A stretch of 30,702 nucleotides of DNA from CAYMLQ01 sp964390795 (GCA_964390795.1 CAYMLQ010000030.1:1-30702), one strand, 5' to 3'. Positions 15,695-24,385 are shown, counted from the stretch's first letter. Notes: a model not told the origin generated them from the letters alone. Translations and numbers: made by a program.

Positions 15695-16936
15695 ATGACG
15701 GTATCCTTCAAGACCTTCGGCTGCCGCCTCAACCAGGCCGAGACCGCGCAGTTCGAAGCGGAGTTCGCCGCCGCAGGCTTCACCCGCGTTCCGTTCGGCA
15801 CGCCTTCCCGCGTCGTCGTGATCCACTCCTGCGCGGTCACGCAGAAAGCGGAAAACGAAGGCCTGAAACTTCTCCGCGCCCTGCGAGGAAGCAATCCTGA
15901 CACCCGACTGGTTCTGACCGGCTGCACGGTCGAAGCCTGTGACGCCGAACGCCTGCGTTCGCTGAACCTGGACCTCGTCGTGCCGCGCGAACAAAAAGAC
16001 GCCCTCGTTCACCTCGTGCTGCGGCTGCTCGGGCTCACGCGCGTGTCCGCTCCGGCTGTTCCCGCACGTTCCACGCAGCGTGCCTCGCTCAAGATCCAGG
16101 ACGGCTGCGACTTTTTCTGCGCGTACTGCATCGTGCCGCACACCCGCGGCCAGCCGCGCAGCAGGTCGTTTGAGGCCTGCCTGGACGATGCGCGAGCCTT
16201 CCTAGACGCGGGCTTCCATGAGATCGTGGTGACCGGCTGCAACATCGCTTGCTATGCGGACGGCTCCCGCAGACTGGTCGATCTGCTCGCTGCGCTGGCC
16301 GCGCTGCCGGGCCTCGGACGCCTCCGACTGGGATCGGTCGAACCGGGCACCGTCGAGCGCGACGTCCTCGCGCTCATGGCAGACTTCCCCAAAATATGCC
16401 CCTTCTTGCACCTGCCGGTCCAGAGCGGCGACAACGGAGTCCTTGCTGCCATGCGCAGGCGCTACACGGTCGAAGAGGTTGCGGCCACGCTGCGCGACGC
16501 CCTGCGCCGCATGCCTCTCCTCGGGCTCGGCGCCGACCTCATCACCGGTTTTCCGGGTGAGAGCCTCGAGGCGTTCGAGCGCACGCACGACTTGCTCCGC
16601 GCCTTCCCGTTCAGTAATCTCCACGTCTTTCCCTACAGCGAGCGTCCCGGAACGCCGGCAGCCTCGTTCGGCGGCAGCGTGCCCGCGGCCGAGCGCAAGC
16701 GCCGCGCGCACGTCTTGATCAAACAGGGCGCGCTCAACCGCAGCGCCTTCGCGCAGCGCTTGGTCGGACGCCCCGTGGAACTCCTCGTCGAACGGTTTGA
16801 CAGCGAGGGCCGCGCTCACGGCTGGAGCGGCGAATACCTTGCCTGTAGGGTCAGCGGCATCCCCCGCGACCGTCGCCGCACGCTCTGCTCTTTCGTTCCC
16901 CAAACGGCGTCCGCGGGCACCTTGCAGAGCTGCTGA
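15695..16936 (+). CDS. mtaB: MiaB-like tRNA methylthiotransferase (MtaB type)
   Basis: This 413-residue radical-SAM enzyme has the N-terminal UPF0004 domain with three cluster cysteines (C10 in FGCRLNQ, C46 in HSCAVT, C77 in TGCTVEA), the radical SAM motif CDFFCAYC (C138, C142, C145), and a C-terminal TRAM-like part. The FGCRLNQ start and the CDFFCAYC spacing point to the MtaB subgroup, which converts t6A37 to ms2t6A37 in tRNA, rather than MiaB or RimO. No good ribosome binding site precedes the ATG; translation is probably coupled to cysK. The subgroup call is by motif only. Confidence 0.88.
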   Translation: MTVSFKTFGCRLNQAETAQFEAEFAAAGFTRVPFGTPSRVVVIHSCAVTQKAENEGLKLLRALRGSNPDTRLVLTGCTVEACDAERLRSLNLDLVVPREQKDALVHLVLRLLGLTRVSAPAVPARSTQRASLKIQDGCDFFCAYCIVPHTRGQPRSRSFEACLDDARAFLDAGFHEIVVTGCNIACYADGSRRLVDLLAALAALPGLGRLRLGSVEPGTVERDVLALMADFPKICPFLHLPVQSGDNGVLAAMRRRYTVEEVAATLRDALRRMPLLGLGADLITGFPGESLEAFERTHDLLRAFPFSNLHVFPYSERPGTPAASFGGSVPAAERKRRAHVLIKQGALNRSAFAQRLVGRPVELLVERFDSEGRAHGWSGEYLACRVSGIPRDRRRTLCSFVPQTASAGTLQSC

Positions 16937-16943
16937 GCCTGAG

Positions 16944-18245
16944 TTAGGCCAGCGTCCACGGCGCACGCATCACGGGCGTCATGAGCCGGTTCGCCTCGTC
17001 GTCGTTGACGAATCGCTCCGCGACCGGATCCCATGTCAGCTTGCGCTTCAGGCGCATCGCCATCATGTTGACGAGGCAGGCGGTGCAACTGCGGTGGCCG
17101 ATCTCCACGTCGGCAAACGGCTTGACGCCGCGCTTGACCGCGTCGATGAAATTCTGCTCGTGGCTCGACGTGCGCCCGAGTCTGACCTCAAACGTCGAAG
17201 GATCGCGCTTCAGCAGCCGCTCGTCGGAGGCCTCCAGCGTGCCCTCGTGGATGCGCAGAAAGATCCAGCCGGCGTCGCCCTCGAAACGCACGCCGCGCGG
17301 CTTGCGCGTGGTGCCGCCGATCATTCTGACGCCGTTCGCATAGGTGTTCTCGAACTCGAACGACATCGGCGCGTTGTAGAGACCGTGCGCGTCGTCCCCC
17401 CCCTTGGCCTCGATCGAGACCGGGCCGGTGTGGTCGGTGTTGTTGCCGAGCTGCGCGAGGTCGATCACATGGGCGCCGCGGTCGGACATTTCGCCGCAGC
17501 CGAAGCTCAGATGGAAGCGCCAGCTCCCGGGGTGGAGGCCGGGATAATAAGGGATTTTCGGCGTGTGGCCCAACCACAGATCGTAGTTCAGCTCTGCTGG
17601 AGCGTCGGCCGGCGCCGGCATCGCCGTCTGCTGGCGAACCCGGTCATGGTGCCCCTGATCGGTGGGCAGATTGATAACCATCGTGTGCAGCTTGCCGATC
17701 AGACCGTTACGCACGATCTCGCAGCAGAAACGGGCGTTATCGCGCGAGCGCTCGCAACTGCCGGTCTGTAGTACAACCCCGGCCTTGCGCACCGCGTCGC
17801 GCAGGGCCTTGCTTTCGCCGATCGAATTGGCGAGCGGCTTCTCACAGAAGATGTGCTTGCCCGCACGGGCTGCGGCGATACTCACGAGCGCGTGCCAGTG
17901 ATCCGGCGTCGCCACGACGACGCCGTCGATATCCTTGCGCGCCATGACCTCGCGAAAGTCGGAGTAGGCCTGACACGCCTTGTCGCCAGTCTGCTTGTTG
18001 GTCTCGTCGACACACTTCGCGAGTTCGCGCGTATCCGTGTCGCAGGCGGCGGCCACGCGAACCTCGCTCAGCTTCGTGAACTGCCGGGCCAGATGACGCC
18101 CGCGGCCGCCCGTGCCGACCACCGCCAGCGACAGGCGCTCGTTTGCTCCGAACGCGGAAACAGGAATGATCGACGGGAAGGCCACTGCGGCGGCCGCGCT
18201 ACCCAACGAGCGTTTCAGAAAGCTTCTGCGTGAGACGGTTGCCAT
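16944..18245 (-). CDS. Tat-exported Gfo/Idh/MocA family oxidoreductase
   Basis: This 433-residue protein starts with a twin-arginine signal (SRRSFLK at residues 5-11, then an Ala-rich core ending near SAFGA). The Rossmann fold follows with GTGGRG (44-49), ATPDHWH (112-118) and the family EKP motif (135-137, catalytic lysine), then the large C-terminal GFO/IDH domain with GEMSDRGAHVIDLAQL. It should be a periplasmic NAD(P)-dependent sugar oxidoreductase. AAGGGGG upstream fixes the start at 18245; the longer frame from 18329 has no family residues. It is monocistronic and divergent from rpoN. The sugar substrate is not known. Confidence 0.9.
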   Translation of the reverse strand: MATVSRRSFLKRSLGSAAAAVAFPSIIPVSAFGANERLSLAVVGTGGRGRHLARQFTKLSEVRVAAACDTDTRELAKCVDETNKQTGDKACQAYSDFREVMARKDIDGVVVATPDHWHALVSIAAARAGKHIFCEKPLANSIGESKALRDAVRKAGVVLQTGSCERSRDNARFCCEIVRNGLIGKLHTMVINLPTDQGHHDRVRQQTAMPAPADAPAELNYDLWLGHTPKIPYYPGLHPGSWRFHLSFGCGEMSDRGAHVIDLAQLGNNTDHTGPVSIEAKGGDDAHGLYNAPMSFEFENTYANGVRMIGGTTRKPRGVRFEGDAGWIFLRIHEGTLEASDERLLKRDPSTFEVRLGRTSSHEQNFIDAVKRGVKPFADVEIGHRSCTACLVNMMAMRLKRKLTWDPVAERFVNDDEANRLMTPVMRAPWTLA

Positions 18246-18337
18246 TACAATTCCCCCTTTTTCGTTATGTCCGCAATTAAACCAAAACAGCGACCGCTGC
18301 GCGATGCCGGAAATCGGGAAAATGTGCAAGACCGTGC

Positions 18338-18366
18338 TTGCCGTGCCCCTCCTGTTGCCTTATGAT
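18338..18366 (+). promoter_or_regulatory. Putative rpoN promoter
   Basis: TTGCCG (18338-18343), a 17-bp spacer and TATGAT (18361-18366, 5/6) precede rpoN. The predicted transcription start near 18373 falls inside the dyad at 18371-18386. Confidence 0.55.
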
Positions 18367-18370
18367 AACC

Positions 18371-18386
18371 ACCATTTGCGAATGGT
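18371..18386. promoter_or_regulatory. Operator-like dyad at the rpoN transcription start
   Basis: ACCATT and AATGGT flank TGCG as a perfect 6-bp dyad placed at the expected +1, the classical position for a repressor site. Confidence 0.4.
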
Positions 18387-18435
18387 ATGATTGATGCTAT
18401 TGAACGCTCGACCAGCCATTCCTCTGGGTAAAATC

Positions 18436-19881
18436 ATGGCAGGTCCGTTCCTTAGTTTGAGTCAGCAGCAGCGTCAGGTCATGACGCTCGCACCGCAGTT
18501 GCGCCAGTCGCTGGAAATGCTCCAGATGCCGGTGCTTGAACTGCGGGCTGCGCTTCTGAAGGAGATGGCGGTCAACCCCACGATCGAGGATCTGGTGGAC
18601 CCAGCCGAGGTTGTGCTGTCTGTGGCGATGCCTGAAATTCCCCAGAAGCACGCCACCGACGAAGGCCTGGATTTCAACCCCGACGTCGACGCGATCCTCA
18701 AGCAGGACGACGAATGGCGCGATTACTTTATGCAGGGCATGGAGAACGCCCCCTCGAACGACGACGCGGACGAGAAGCGCCAGTACATGTTCGATTCGGT
18801 CAGGCAGCACGTCTCGCTGCAAGACCATCTAATGGAGCAGCTCACCCTCACCGACCTGTCCGACGTCGATCGCGAACTCGCCATCAACCTGATCGGCAAC
18901 GTCAACGACGACGGCTATTTCACAGGCAGCCTTCCTGACCTGATCATGATTACCGGACGCAGCGAGCGGGAGATTCTCGGCGTCCTCAAAGTGATCCAGT
19001 CGTTTGATCCGCCGGGTGTCGGCTCGCGCACCTTGCGCGAATGCCTGCTGCACCAGCTCAATCTGGTCGAGGATTCCCCGTGGGAAGACGAGACCCGCCT
19101 CCTGATCGACAAGTATCTGGAGAAGTTGGGCGCCCACGACGAGAAGTTTCTCTGCAAGGCGCTGAATCTGACACGCGAGGAGCTTCAGCACGTGATCGCG
19201 CTCATCCGCAGCCTGGACCCGCGACCGGGACTCGCCTTCGAGAGCGTGAAGACCGAATACGTCGAGCCCGAAGTGTTCGTCACGATGGAAAAGGGGCGCT
19301 TCGTTGCCAAGGTCGACAACGACCAGTTGCCGCACATCCGCATCAGCAAACACTACCGCAAGCTGCTCGAGGACAAGAGCGTCTCCAACGAGACCAAATC
19401 CTACATCCGCGAGCGGATCCGCGCCGGCGCGTTCCTCATCCGCAGCATCTACCAGCGGCAGGAGACCATCCGCAAGATCGCCCAGGAGATCGTGGACGCG
19501 CAGACCGCGTTTCTGACCCAAGGGGTTGAGGCGCTCAGGCCCATGACCATGGCCGAGGTCGCGCAAAAAGTCGGCGTTCACGAGACCACGGTGAGCCGCA
19601 CGGTGGCGAACAAGTACATGCGCACGCCCCTCGGCCTTTTCGAGATGAAGTATTTCTTCACGCCAGGACTGAAAAACAAGGACGGCACAACGACGTCAAA
19701 CCGGTCGGTGCAGGATCTCATCAAGCGGCTGGTGGACACCGAAGATCCCGCCGCACCCCTGTCGGATCAGGCCATCGAAGAGAACCTGTCCGCGCAAGGC
19801 ATCACGGTCGCACGCCGAACGGTTGCCAAATACCGCGGCATCCTGAAAATCAAGCCCTCGCATGAGCGCCGCAGAACCTGA
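18436..19881 (+). CDS. rpoN: RNA polymerase sigma-54 factor
   Basis: This 481-residue protein has the three regions of sigma-54: the N-terminal Q-rich activator-interacting region (LSQQQRQVMTLAPQLRQSLEMLQMP), the core-binding domain (DLSDVDRELAINLIGNVNDDGYF, then RLLIDKYLEKLG), the HTH (MAEVAQKVGVHETTVSRTVANKYM) and the RpoN box ARRTVAKYR near the C-terminus, which reads the -24 element. I placed the start at 18436 because family members begin close to MAGPFLSLSQQQ; an ATG at 18394 and a TTG at 18391 are alternatives, all with weak ribosome binding sites. A sigma-70 type promoter and a dyad lie just upstream. No sigma-54 activator is in the window. Confidence 0.95.
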   Translation: MAGPFLSLSQQQRQVMTLAPQLRQSLEMLQMPVLELRAALLKEMAVNPTIEDLVDPAEVVLSVAMPEIPQKHATDEGLDFNPDVDAILKQDDEWRDYFMQGMENAPSNDDADEKRQYMFDSVRQHVSLQDHLMEQLTLTDLSDVDRELAINLIGNVNDDGYFTGSLPDLIMITGRSEREILGVLKVIQSFDPPGVGSRTLRECLLHQLNLVEDSPWEDETRLLIDKYLEKLGAHDEKFLCKALNLTREELQHVIALIRSLDPRPGLAFESVKTEYVEPEVFVTMEKGRFVAKVDNDQLPHIRISKHYRKLLEDKSVSNETKSYIRERIRAGAFLIRSIYQRQETIRKIAQEIVDAQTAFLTQGVEALRPMTMAEVAQKVGVHETTVSRTVANKYMRTPLGLFEMKYFFTPGLKNKDGTTTSNRSVQDLIKRLVDTEDPAAPLSDQAIEENLSAQGITVARRTVAKYRGILKIKPSHERRRT

Positions 19882-19918
19882 GCGGCCAGCGTTCGACGAC
19901 GAATAAAGGTGTGACGCC

Positions 19919-22822
19919 TCAGTACGGGTTGCTCGGCGCCATCTGCCAGACTTTGACCTCGCGCACGTTGGCCGCGCCACCGTTGGCGAAGACGGAAACG
20001 CCGACGCTGTCTCCGCGCACGGGGTAGATGCGCCGCACCACAGCCTGCCGCCCGTCTTGAGCGAAGACTTCGACCACAGACCTGTCCACAAAGACGCGCA
20101 GCGCGAGCGGCTCGCCAGGCTTGAGCGCGAGCGGCGCGGACTCGACCGTCTTCTGCCCTTCGGCGAGGCTCGACTTGGTCGTGTCGATCTTCAGCCGCTG
20201 CTCGGCCGCGTCGTACACGATCAGCGTCTCTTCCTCGCGGTCCGGCGAACGGCAGACCTTCACACCGGCCTGCTTTGCTTCTCCCAGCTCGATCGTGATG
20301 TCGAGTTCGATCGTGTTGCCCGCGACCTTTTCCAGCACGACGTCCTTGTCGGCGGGAATGACCACATCCCGGAGTGCCTGCTCGTTGTACCGAAGCCGCT
20401 TCAGCTCTTCGACCGGGCGCATGCGCAGCCGGCTGTCGTCGCCCAGCGTGAGTTCGCGCGGGAGCGCCAGTTCGCCGGACCAGCCGCTGGCCAGGCGCGT
20501 CTCCCCGCTGCGCTGGTCGAAGATCCACGCCCACAGCACGCGTCGCCCGTCGGGTGTCAGCAGCGACTCGGGCGCGAAGTAGAGGTTGTCCGCCCAGCTC
20601 ATGCGCTCGTGGACTTCGGGATGGAACTGCTCGTTCTTCCACTCGCCCACGTAGTAACGCGTGCCGTGGTTGTGCGCGATGCAGACCAGCACGCGCTTGT
20701 TGCCGAGCGTGAAGAAGTCGGGACAGGAGATGTCCTCGTTTGTCGCCACGCCCGGCATCTCGTGGTGCAGGAACGGCCCGACGTAGTGCCAGTCGTCCAG
20801 CGCCTTGGCCTTGAACGCCGTCGCAGGCTTCGGGCTTAGGCCGGGCTGCCCGCCGAAGAGCGCGTAGTACGTGTCGCCTTCGAGCCAGCCGCAGGGATCC
20901 CACGACGCGTAAGGCGCCTTGCCTGCCGGGTTCGGAATGATCGGGTTTGACGGCAGGCGCGTCCAGCGGTCAAGGTTGTCGTCCGTGCTGGTGGCGATGC
21001 AGTTACCCGCGCCCACGCCGTGGAAGAGCATCGTGGCCTCGCCCTTCTTGTTGATGAAGCAGTTGCCGCTGAACATCCCGCGATCCGCGCTCTCTCCGGT
21101 CGGGAAAAGCGGCGTCGGATGCTGCCGCCAATGGACGAGATCCACGCTGGAGATGTGGCCGAAGCAGTGTACGCGGTTCTCCTGATAGATGTAGAACAGA
21201 TGGTAGCGCCCGCGCCAAGCGATCGCGCCGTTGGGATCGAACGGTTCGGCGTAGTCCTCCGGAATCACGAAGTGGTAGGCCGGCCGATACGGGTCGGCCA
21301 ACAGGTGGTTGCGGAAACGCCGCACCACCGCAATGTCGCGCGGCAAATCCGGTTTGAACGCCAGCGAAGGCGGCAACGCCGAAACGGCATTACCTCCGAG
21401 CGCTTCAGCTGTTCGCGCGGCGCAGAAAGACGCCTGCCTGCCGCCGAGAACCAGGCGGCCGTTCTCCACCTTCGCCCCGCCGCTGAGTTGCAAGGCCGCG
21501 AAACGGCCCGTGCGGTCCTTGCACGCAGCGTCATCGAACGTCCACCACGCCCAGGGCGTCAGTCGTGGCACGGGCGTCCCGCCCGTGATCCCCACGGGAG
21601 GGACGCCGCGGTCCCGAATTTCATTCGGCTTCAGCGCGGCGATCTCCTCCGCCGTCAGCGCCCGGTCATAGATCCGCGCGTCGTCGATCGCGCCCGCGAA
21701 GAAGTCGCTGTTGCCGACGTGGCGCGGCCCGATGAGCGCTAGGCTATCCGGCCCGAAGACCTGCTGTTCCTTGACGGTCCGGCGCGAATACTCCTTGCCG
21801 TCGCGGTAAACGACGACCTCGTTACCGCAATACGCCACGGCGACTTGCACAAAGGTGTTCCCGTCTGCCGTTTCCGCTGGCCAAGCGTCTTGCTTCAACT
21901 CCGTTCGTCTGTAGTGATCGCTGCCCGCCATCCACTTCGCGGCCGAGCGCTCGGCGAACACGATGCCGTCGAAATGCGAGTTGCCATCGTCGATGGTCAG
22001 AGCGCTGCCGCCATGCTGCGTGAGATTAGCCGGTGCGGCCCACACCACCAACGTCTTGTCGCGCAGGGGCTGACCGCTGTCGGCCCGCGCTGGCGCTGAT
22101 GAAGGCGCGGGCCTCGGCTCGAAAGCAGGCTTGATGATTCTGAGCCGGATGTCCTTGAACTGCGCAACCGTGGTCGGGCCGGTGTGCAGTTGCATCGCGA
22201 GGATGCCCTGCAAGGCCTGGTGTTTCGGGTCATTGTCCGTGAACTCGGCGGCGGGCTTGCCATCGACCGCGAGCGTGATGCGCGTACCGAGGCAGACCAG
22301 GTGGTACTCGTGCCACGCTTCCAGCTTGAACGCGGCCGGGCCTTGGGCCTCCGCAATCGTCTCCTTGGTCATCTTTCCAGCCTCATCGATCGCCGTGCGC
22401 TCGCCGCGCATCGCAAGCGTATGGCGCCCGTGCTCCTCGTAGAGACGCACCAGCCAGGGCGTGTCGAGGTTGTTGTCCATCTGGTAGCCCAAAAGGTCAT
22501 GAGTGCGCAGTTCGCGGCTGCGGAATTGGAAGCCGCAGTTGATCTTGGGTGAACCGAAGACGCGGTGTTTCAGCTTCAGCTCGAAATCCGCCAGCTCGCC
22601 GCCTTGCCAGATCAGGTAGAGGTTGGCCTTGAGCGGATGCTCAGGCGTGATCTTGGCGGTGATCGCGCCGTCCTCGACCGACCAGAAACTCATATCGGCT
22701 GCCTTCCAGCCGTCGAGTGTCTTGCCGTCGAACAGGTTCTGAAAACCATCCTCGGCCTCAGCAGCCCAGCTCAGGCCCGCCAGCAAGGCAAGGTGAATCG
22801 CAAGCGCTTTTCGTGTTCGCAT
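19919..22822 (-). CDS. Secreted DUF1080-LamG-GH32 fusion protein
   Basis: This 967-residue protein has a signal peptide (MRTRKALAIHLALLAGLSWA, cleavage near AEA). A DUF1080 (3-keto-disaccharide hydrolase-like) domain follows at about 26-232 (LFDGKTLDGW, NCGFQFRS), then a LamG-like domain at about 255-400 (GAIDDARIYDRALTAEEIAAL), then a GH32 beta-propeller and beta-sandwich at about 510-967. GH32 landmarks are FDPNG (Asp529, nucleophile position), GMFSGN, WDP (Asp642) and LRVFVDRSVVEVF. The usual acid/base glutamate before CPDFF is Ser699, and the RDP arginine is Trp, so it is a divergent GH32. A palindromic repeat is read in frame between the second and third parts (TGGTPVPR). AGAGG 6 nt upstream favours the start at 22822 over 22828. 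Fructan cleavage is not certain. Confidence 0.85.
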   Translation of the reverse strand: MRTRKALAIHLALLAGLSWAAEAEDGFQNLFDGKTLDGWKAADMSFWSVEDGAITAKITPEHPLKANLYLIWQGGELADFELKLKHRVFGSPKINCGFQFRSRELRTHDLLGYQMDNNLDTPWLVRLYEEHGRHTLAMRGERTAIDEAGKMTKETIAEAQGPAAFKLEAWHEYHLVCLGTRITLAVDGKPAAEFTDNDPKHQALQGILAMQLHTGPTTVAQFKDIRLRIIKPAFEPRPAPSSAPARADSGQPLRDKTLVVWAAPANLTQHGGSALTIDDGNSHFDGIVFAERSAAKWMAGSDHYRRTELKQDAWPAETADGNTFVQVAVAYCGNEVVVYRDGKEYSRRTVKEQQVFGPDSLALIGPRHVGNSDFFAGAIDDARIYDRALTAEEIAALKPNEIRDRGVPPVGITGGTPVPRLTPWAWWTFDDAACKDRTGRFAALQLSGGAKVENGRLVLGGRQASFCAARTAEALGGNAVSALPPSLAFKPDLPRDIAVVRRFRNHLLADPYRPAYHFVIPEDYAEPFDPNGAIAWRGRYHLFYIYQENRVHCFGHISSVDLVHWRQHPTPLFPTGESADRGMFSGNCFINKKGEATMLFHGVGAGNCIATSTDDNLDRWTRLPSNPIIPNPAGKAPYASWDPCGWLEGDTYYALFGGQPGLSPKPATAFKAKALDDWHYVGPFLHHEMPGVATNEDISCPDFFTLGNKRVLVCIAHNHGTRYYVGEWKNEQFHPEVHERMSWADNLYFAPESLLTPDGRRVLWAWIFDQRSGETRLASGWSGELALPRELTLGDDSRLRMRPVEELKRLRYNEQALRDVVIPADKDVVLEKVAGNTIELDITIELGEAKQAGVKVCRSPDREEETLIVYDAAEQRLKIDTTKSSLAEGQKTVESAPLALKPGEPLALRVFVDRSVVEVFAQDGRQAVVRRIYPVRGDSVGVSVFANGGAANVREVKVWQMAPSNPY
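21569..21587. repeat. REP-like palindrome inside the GH32 fusion gene
   Basis: CACGGGCG (21569-21576), TCC and CGCCCGTG (21580-21587) form a perfect 8-bp stem with a 3-nt loop. A related half (CACGGGAGGGACGCC) follows at about 21593-21607. On the minus strand it is read in frame as TGGTPVPR within a stretch that belongs to no domain. Confidence 0.7.
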
Positions 22823-22851
22823 AATCATCCTCTTCGGTATACAGTAGCACC

Positions 22852-23460
22852 ATGCAAGAGCAGATTCATTTCTTTGTGACCGTGTGGCTGAAGTTCTTTT
22901 TCATTTTCACGCCGTTTTTCGCCCTCTCGATGTTCCTGAGCATGACCGGCGATTACACGGAAAAGCGGCGCCGCAGACTTGCCGTTATGATCAGCATCGC
23001 CGTCGCCGTGCTGTGCCTCGGGCTGCTCTTTCTCGGCAAACAGCTTTTCGCCATTTTCGGAATCACCCTTGACGCCTTCCGCGTCGGCGTCGGCGCGCTG
23101 CTCTTCCTCTCCGCCGTCGCCCTCGTGCAGGGCCGCAAACCGCCGCCCGACGCGAACCAGGAGGCCGACATCGCGGTCGTCCCCCTGGCCATGCCCGTGA
23201 TCGTCGGCCCCGCCACCACCGGCACCCTGCTGGTGATGGGCGCAGGCCTCGGCAACGTCACCGAGAAAGTCGTCGGCTGCCTGGCCTTGCTCTTCGCGGT
23301 GCTCTGCCTCGGCATCATGCTGCTCTTGGGCACGGCCATCGAGCGCGGCATCGGACACCGCGGCCTGAACATCCTCAGCAAGCTCACCGGCATCATCCTC
23401 GCCGCGCTCGCGGCCCAGATGATCATGGACGGCGCCATCGGCTTTTTCGCCGCACGGTAG
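22852..23460 (+). CDS. MarC family integral membrane protein
   Basis: This 202-residue protein has six hydrophobic helices with the MarC blocks FTPFFALSMFLSMTGDY near residue 20, FGITLDAFRVGVGALLFLSA near 63-82 and PLAMPVIVGPATTGTLLVMG near 106-125. The length is normal for MarC/YhgN/YchE. The family lies in the inner membrane; its transport role is not settled, and the older link to multiple antibiotic resistance was not upheld for MarC itself. Its start is 29 bp from the divergent GH32 fusion start, so the promoters of each must lie largely within the other's coding region. No clear ribosome binding site is seen. Confidence 0.9.
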   Translation: MQEQIHFFVTVWLKFFFIFTPFFALSMFLSMTGDYTEKRRRRLAVMISIAVAVLCLGLLFLGKQLFAIFGITLDAFRVGVGALLFLSAVALVQGRKPPPDANQEADIAVVPLAMPVIVGPATTGTLLVMGAGLGNVTEKVVGCLALLFAVLCLGIMLLLGTAIERGIGHRGLNILSKLTGIILAALAAQMIMDGAIGFFAAR

Positions 23461-23473
23461 TCCGCCGCGAAAG

Positions 23474-23511
23474 GACACGCGGCGCGTTCAGGGAACGCGC
23501 CCTACCGTGTC
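23474..23511. repeat. REP-like hairpin after the isomerase gene
   Basis: GGCGCGTTC (23481-23489) pairs with GAACGCGCC (23493-23501) around AGG. Flanking GACACG (23474-23479) and CGTGTC (23506-23511) form an outer stem. On the minus strand it lies directly downstream of the isomerase stop, and it shares GGTAGGGCGCGTTC with the copy at 24386-24439. There is no T-tract. Confidence 0.8.
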
Positions 23512-23514
23512 TTC

Positions 23515-24357
23515 CTACAGCGCTTTGATGTGATCGAGGCACTGCTTCGCCGTCGCGAAGGCGTTTTCCGGGTCGCTCTCATGCTCGATGATGTAGCAGG
23601 TCGTGCCGCCGACCTTCTCGCAGAGCGCCAGCGCCCGCTTGAAGTCCACCACGCCCTGACCGAACACCGCGCCCTTGGGTCCGCCGTGCTCTTTCAAGTG
23701 GACGCTGAGCGACCGGCCCGGATAACGCTCAATCAGCGTGTAGGGATCTCCCCCGCCGCCGAGGCAGTTGCCGAGGTCGATCTGATGCACGAACGTCTTG
23801 GGCGTATTGTCGAACAGCACCTCCCACGCGGTCAGCTCACCGTCGATCTTCTTGAAGTCTCCGCCGTGCGCGTGATACCCCAGGCTGAGACCGGCCGCCT
23901 GCGCCGTCTCGTTCGCGCGCGTCAGAATGTCGGCGACCTTGAGGCAGCCGTCCTTGCTCTCCAACTGCTTGGGGTCGATCCACGGCACAATGACGTACAG
24001 ACAGCCGATCGTCTTGTGGAAGTCGATCGTCTTCTGAAGCTGCTCCGGCATCACCAGATTGTACCCCGTGTGCGTGCCGAACGCCTTGAGGCCCGCATCG
24101 TCGAGCATCTTGCGCAGTTCCGCAGCCTTGTCGCCATACGGCCCGTAACCGGCAAATTCAACACCTGAAAAGCCGATCTCCGCAGCCTTTTTAATAATAC
24201 CCGGAAAATCCTTTTCGCCCTGCTTGCGGAACGAATAGAGCTGTATTCCCACAGGAATCTTTTTCGCCCCAACAACGGCTCCGGCGCTGACGCGCAACGC
24301 CGCCAGGCTCGCGCACGCGAGACCCGCCTTCATCAGAAACTGCCTACGTGTGTTCAT
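23515..24357 (-). CDS. Tat-exported sugar isomerase/epimerase (TIM barrel)
   Basis: This 280-residue protein has a Tat-type signal (NTRRQFLMKAG, residues 2-12, then an Ala-rich core) and an AP-endonuclease-family-2/xylose-isomerase TIM barrel. Landmarks are VGIQLYSFR (36-44), GVEFAG (65-70), YHAHGGDF (161-168), HQIDLGNC (191-198), HLKEHG (220-225) and IIEHES (256-261), which supply metal-binding His/Asp/Glu. Proteins of this group act as isomerases, epimerases or, in exported forms, as lyases on 3-keto-glycosides. GAAGGG upstream fixes the start at 24357. It is 77 bp downstream of the Tat-exported oxidoreductase on the same strand, the pairing expected if the oxidoreductase makes its substrate. 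The reaction itself is inferred. Confidence 0.88.
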   Translation of the reverse strand: MNTRRQFLMKAGLACASLAALRVSAGAVVGAKKIPVGIQLYSFRKQGEKDFPGIIKKAAEIGFSGVEFAGYGPYGDKAAELRKMLDDAGLKAFGTHTGYNLVMPEQLQKTIDFHKTIGCLYVIVPWIDPKQLESKDGCLKVADILTRANETAQAAGLSLGYHAHGGDFKKIDGELTAWEVLFDNTPKTFVHQIDLGNCLGGGGDPYTLIERYPGRSLSVHLKEHGGPKGAVFGQGVVDFKRALALCEKVGGTTCYIIEHESDPENAFATAKQCLDHIKAL

Positions 24358-24385
24358 CTTGTTCCATCCCTTCATTTGTTCCCAC

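Noticed and set aside
23474..23511. Rho-independent terminator between marC and the isomerase gene
   Set aside because: The hairpin is strong, but there is no T-tract on either strand and it matches the repeat family at 24386-24439.
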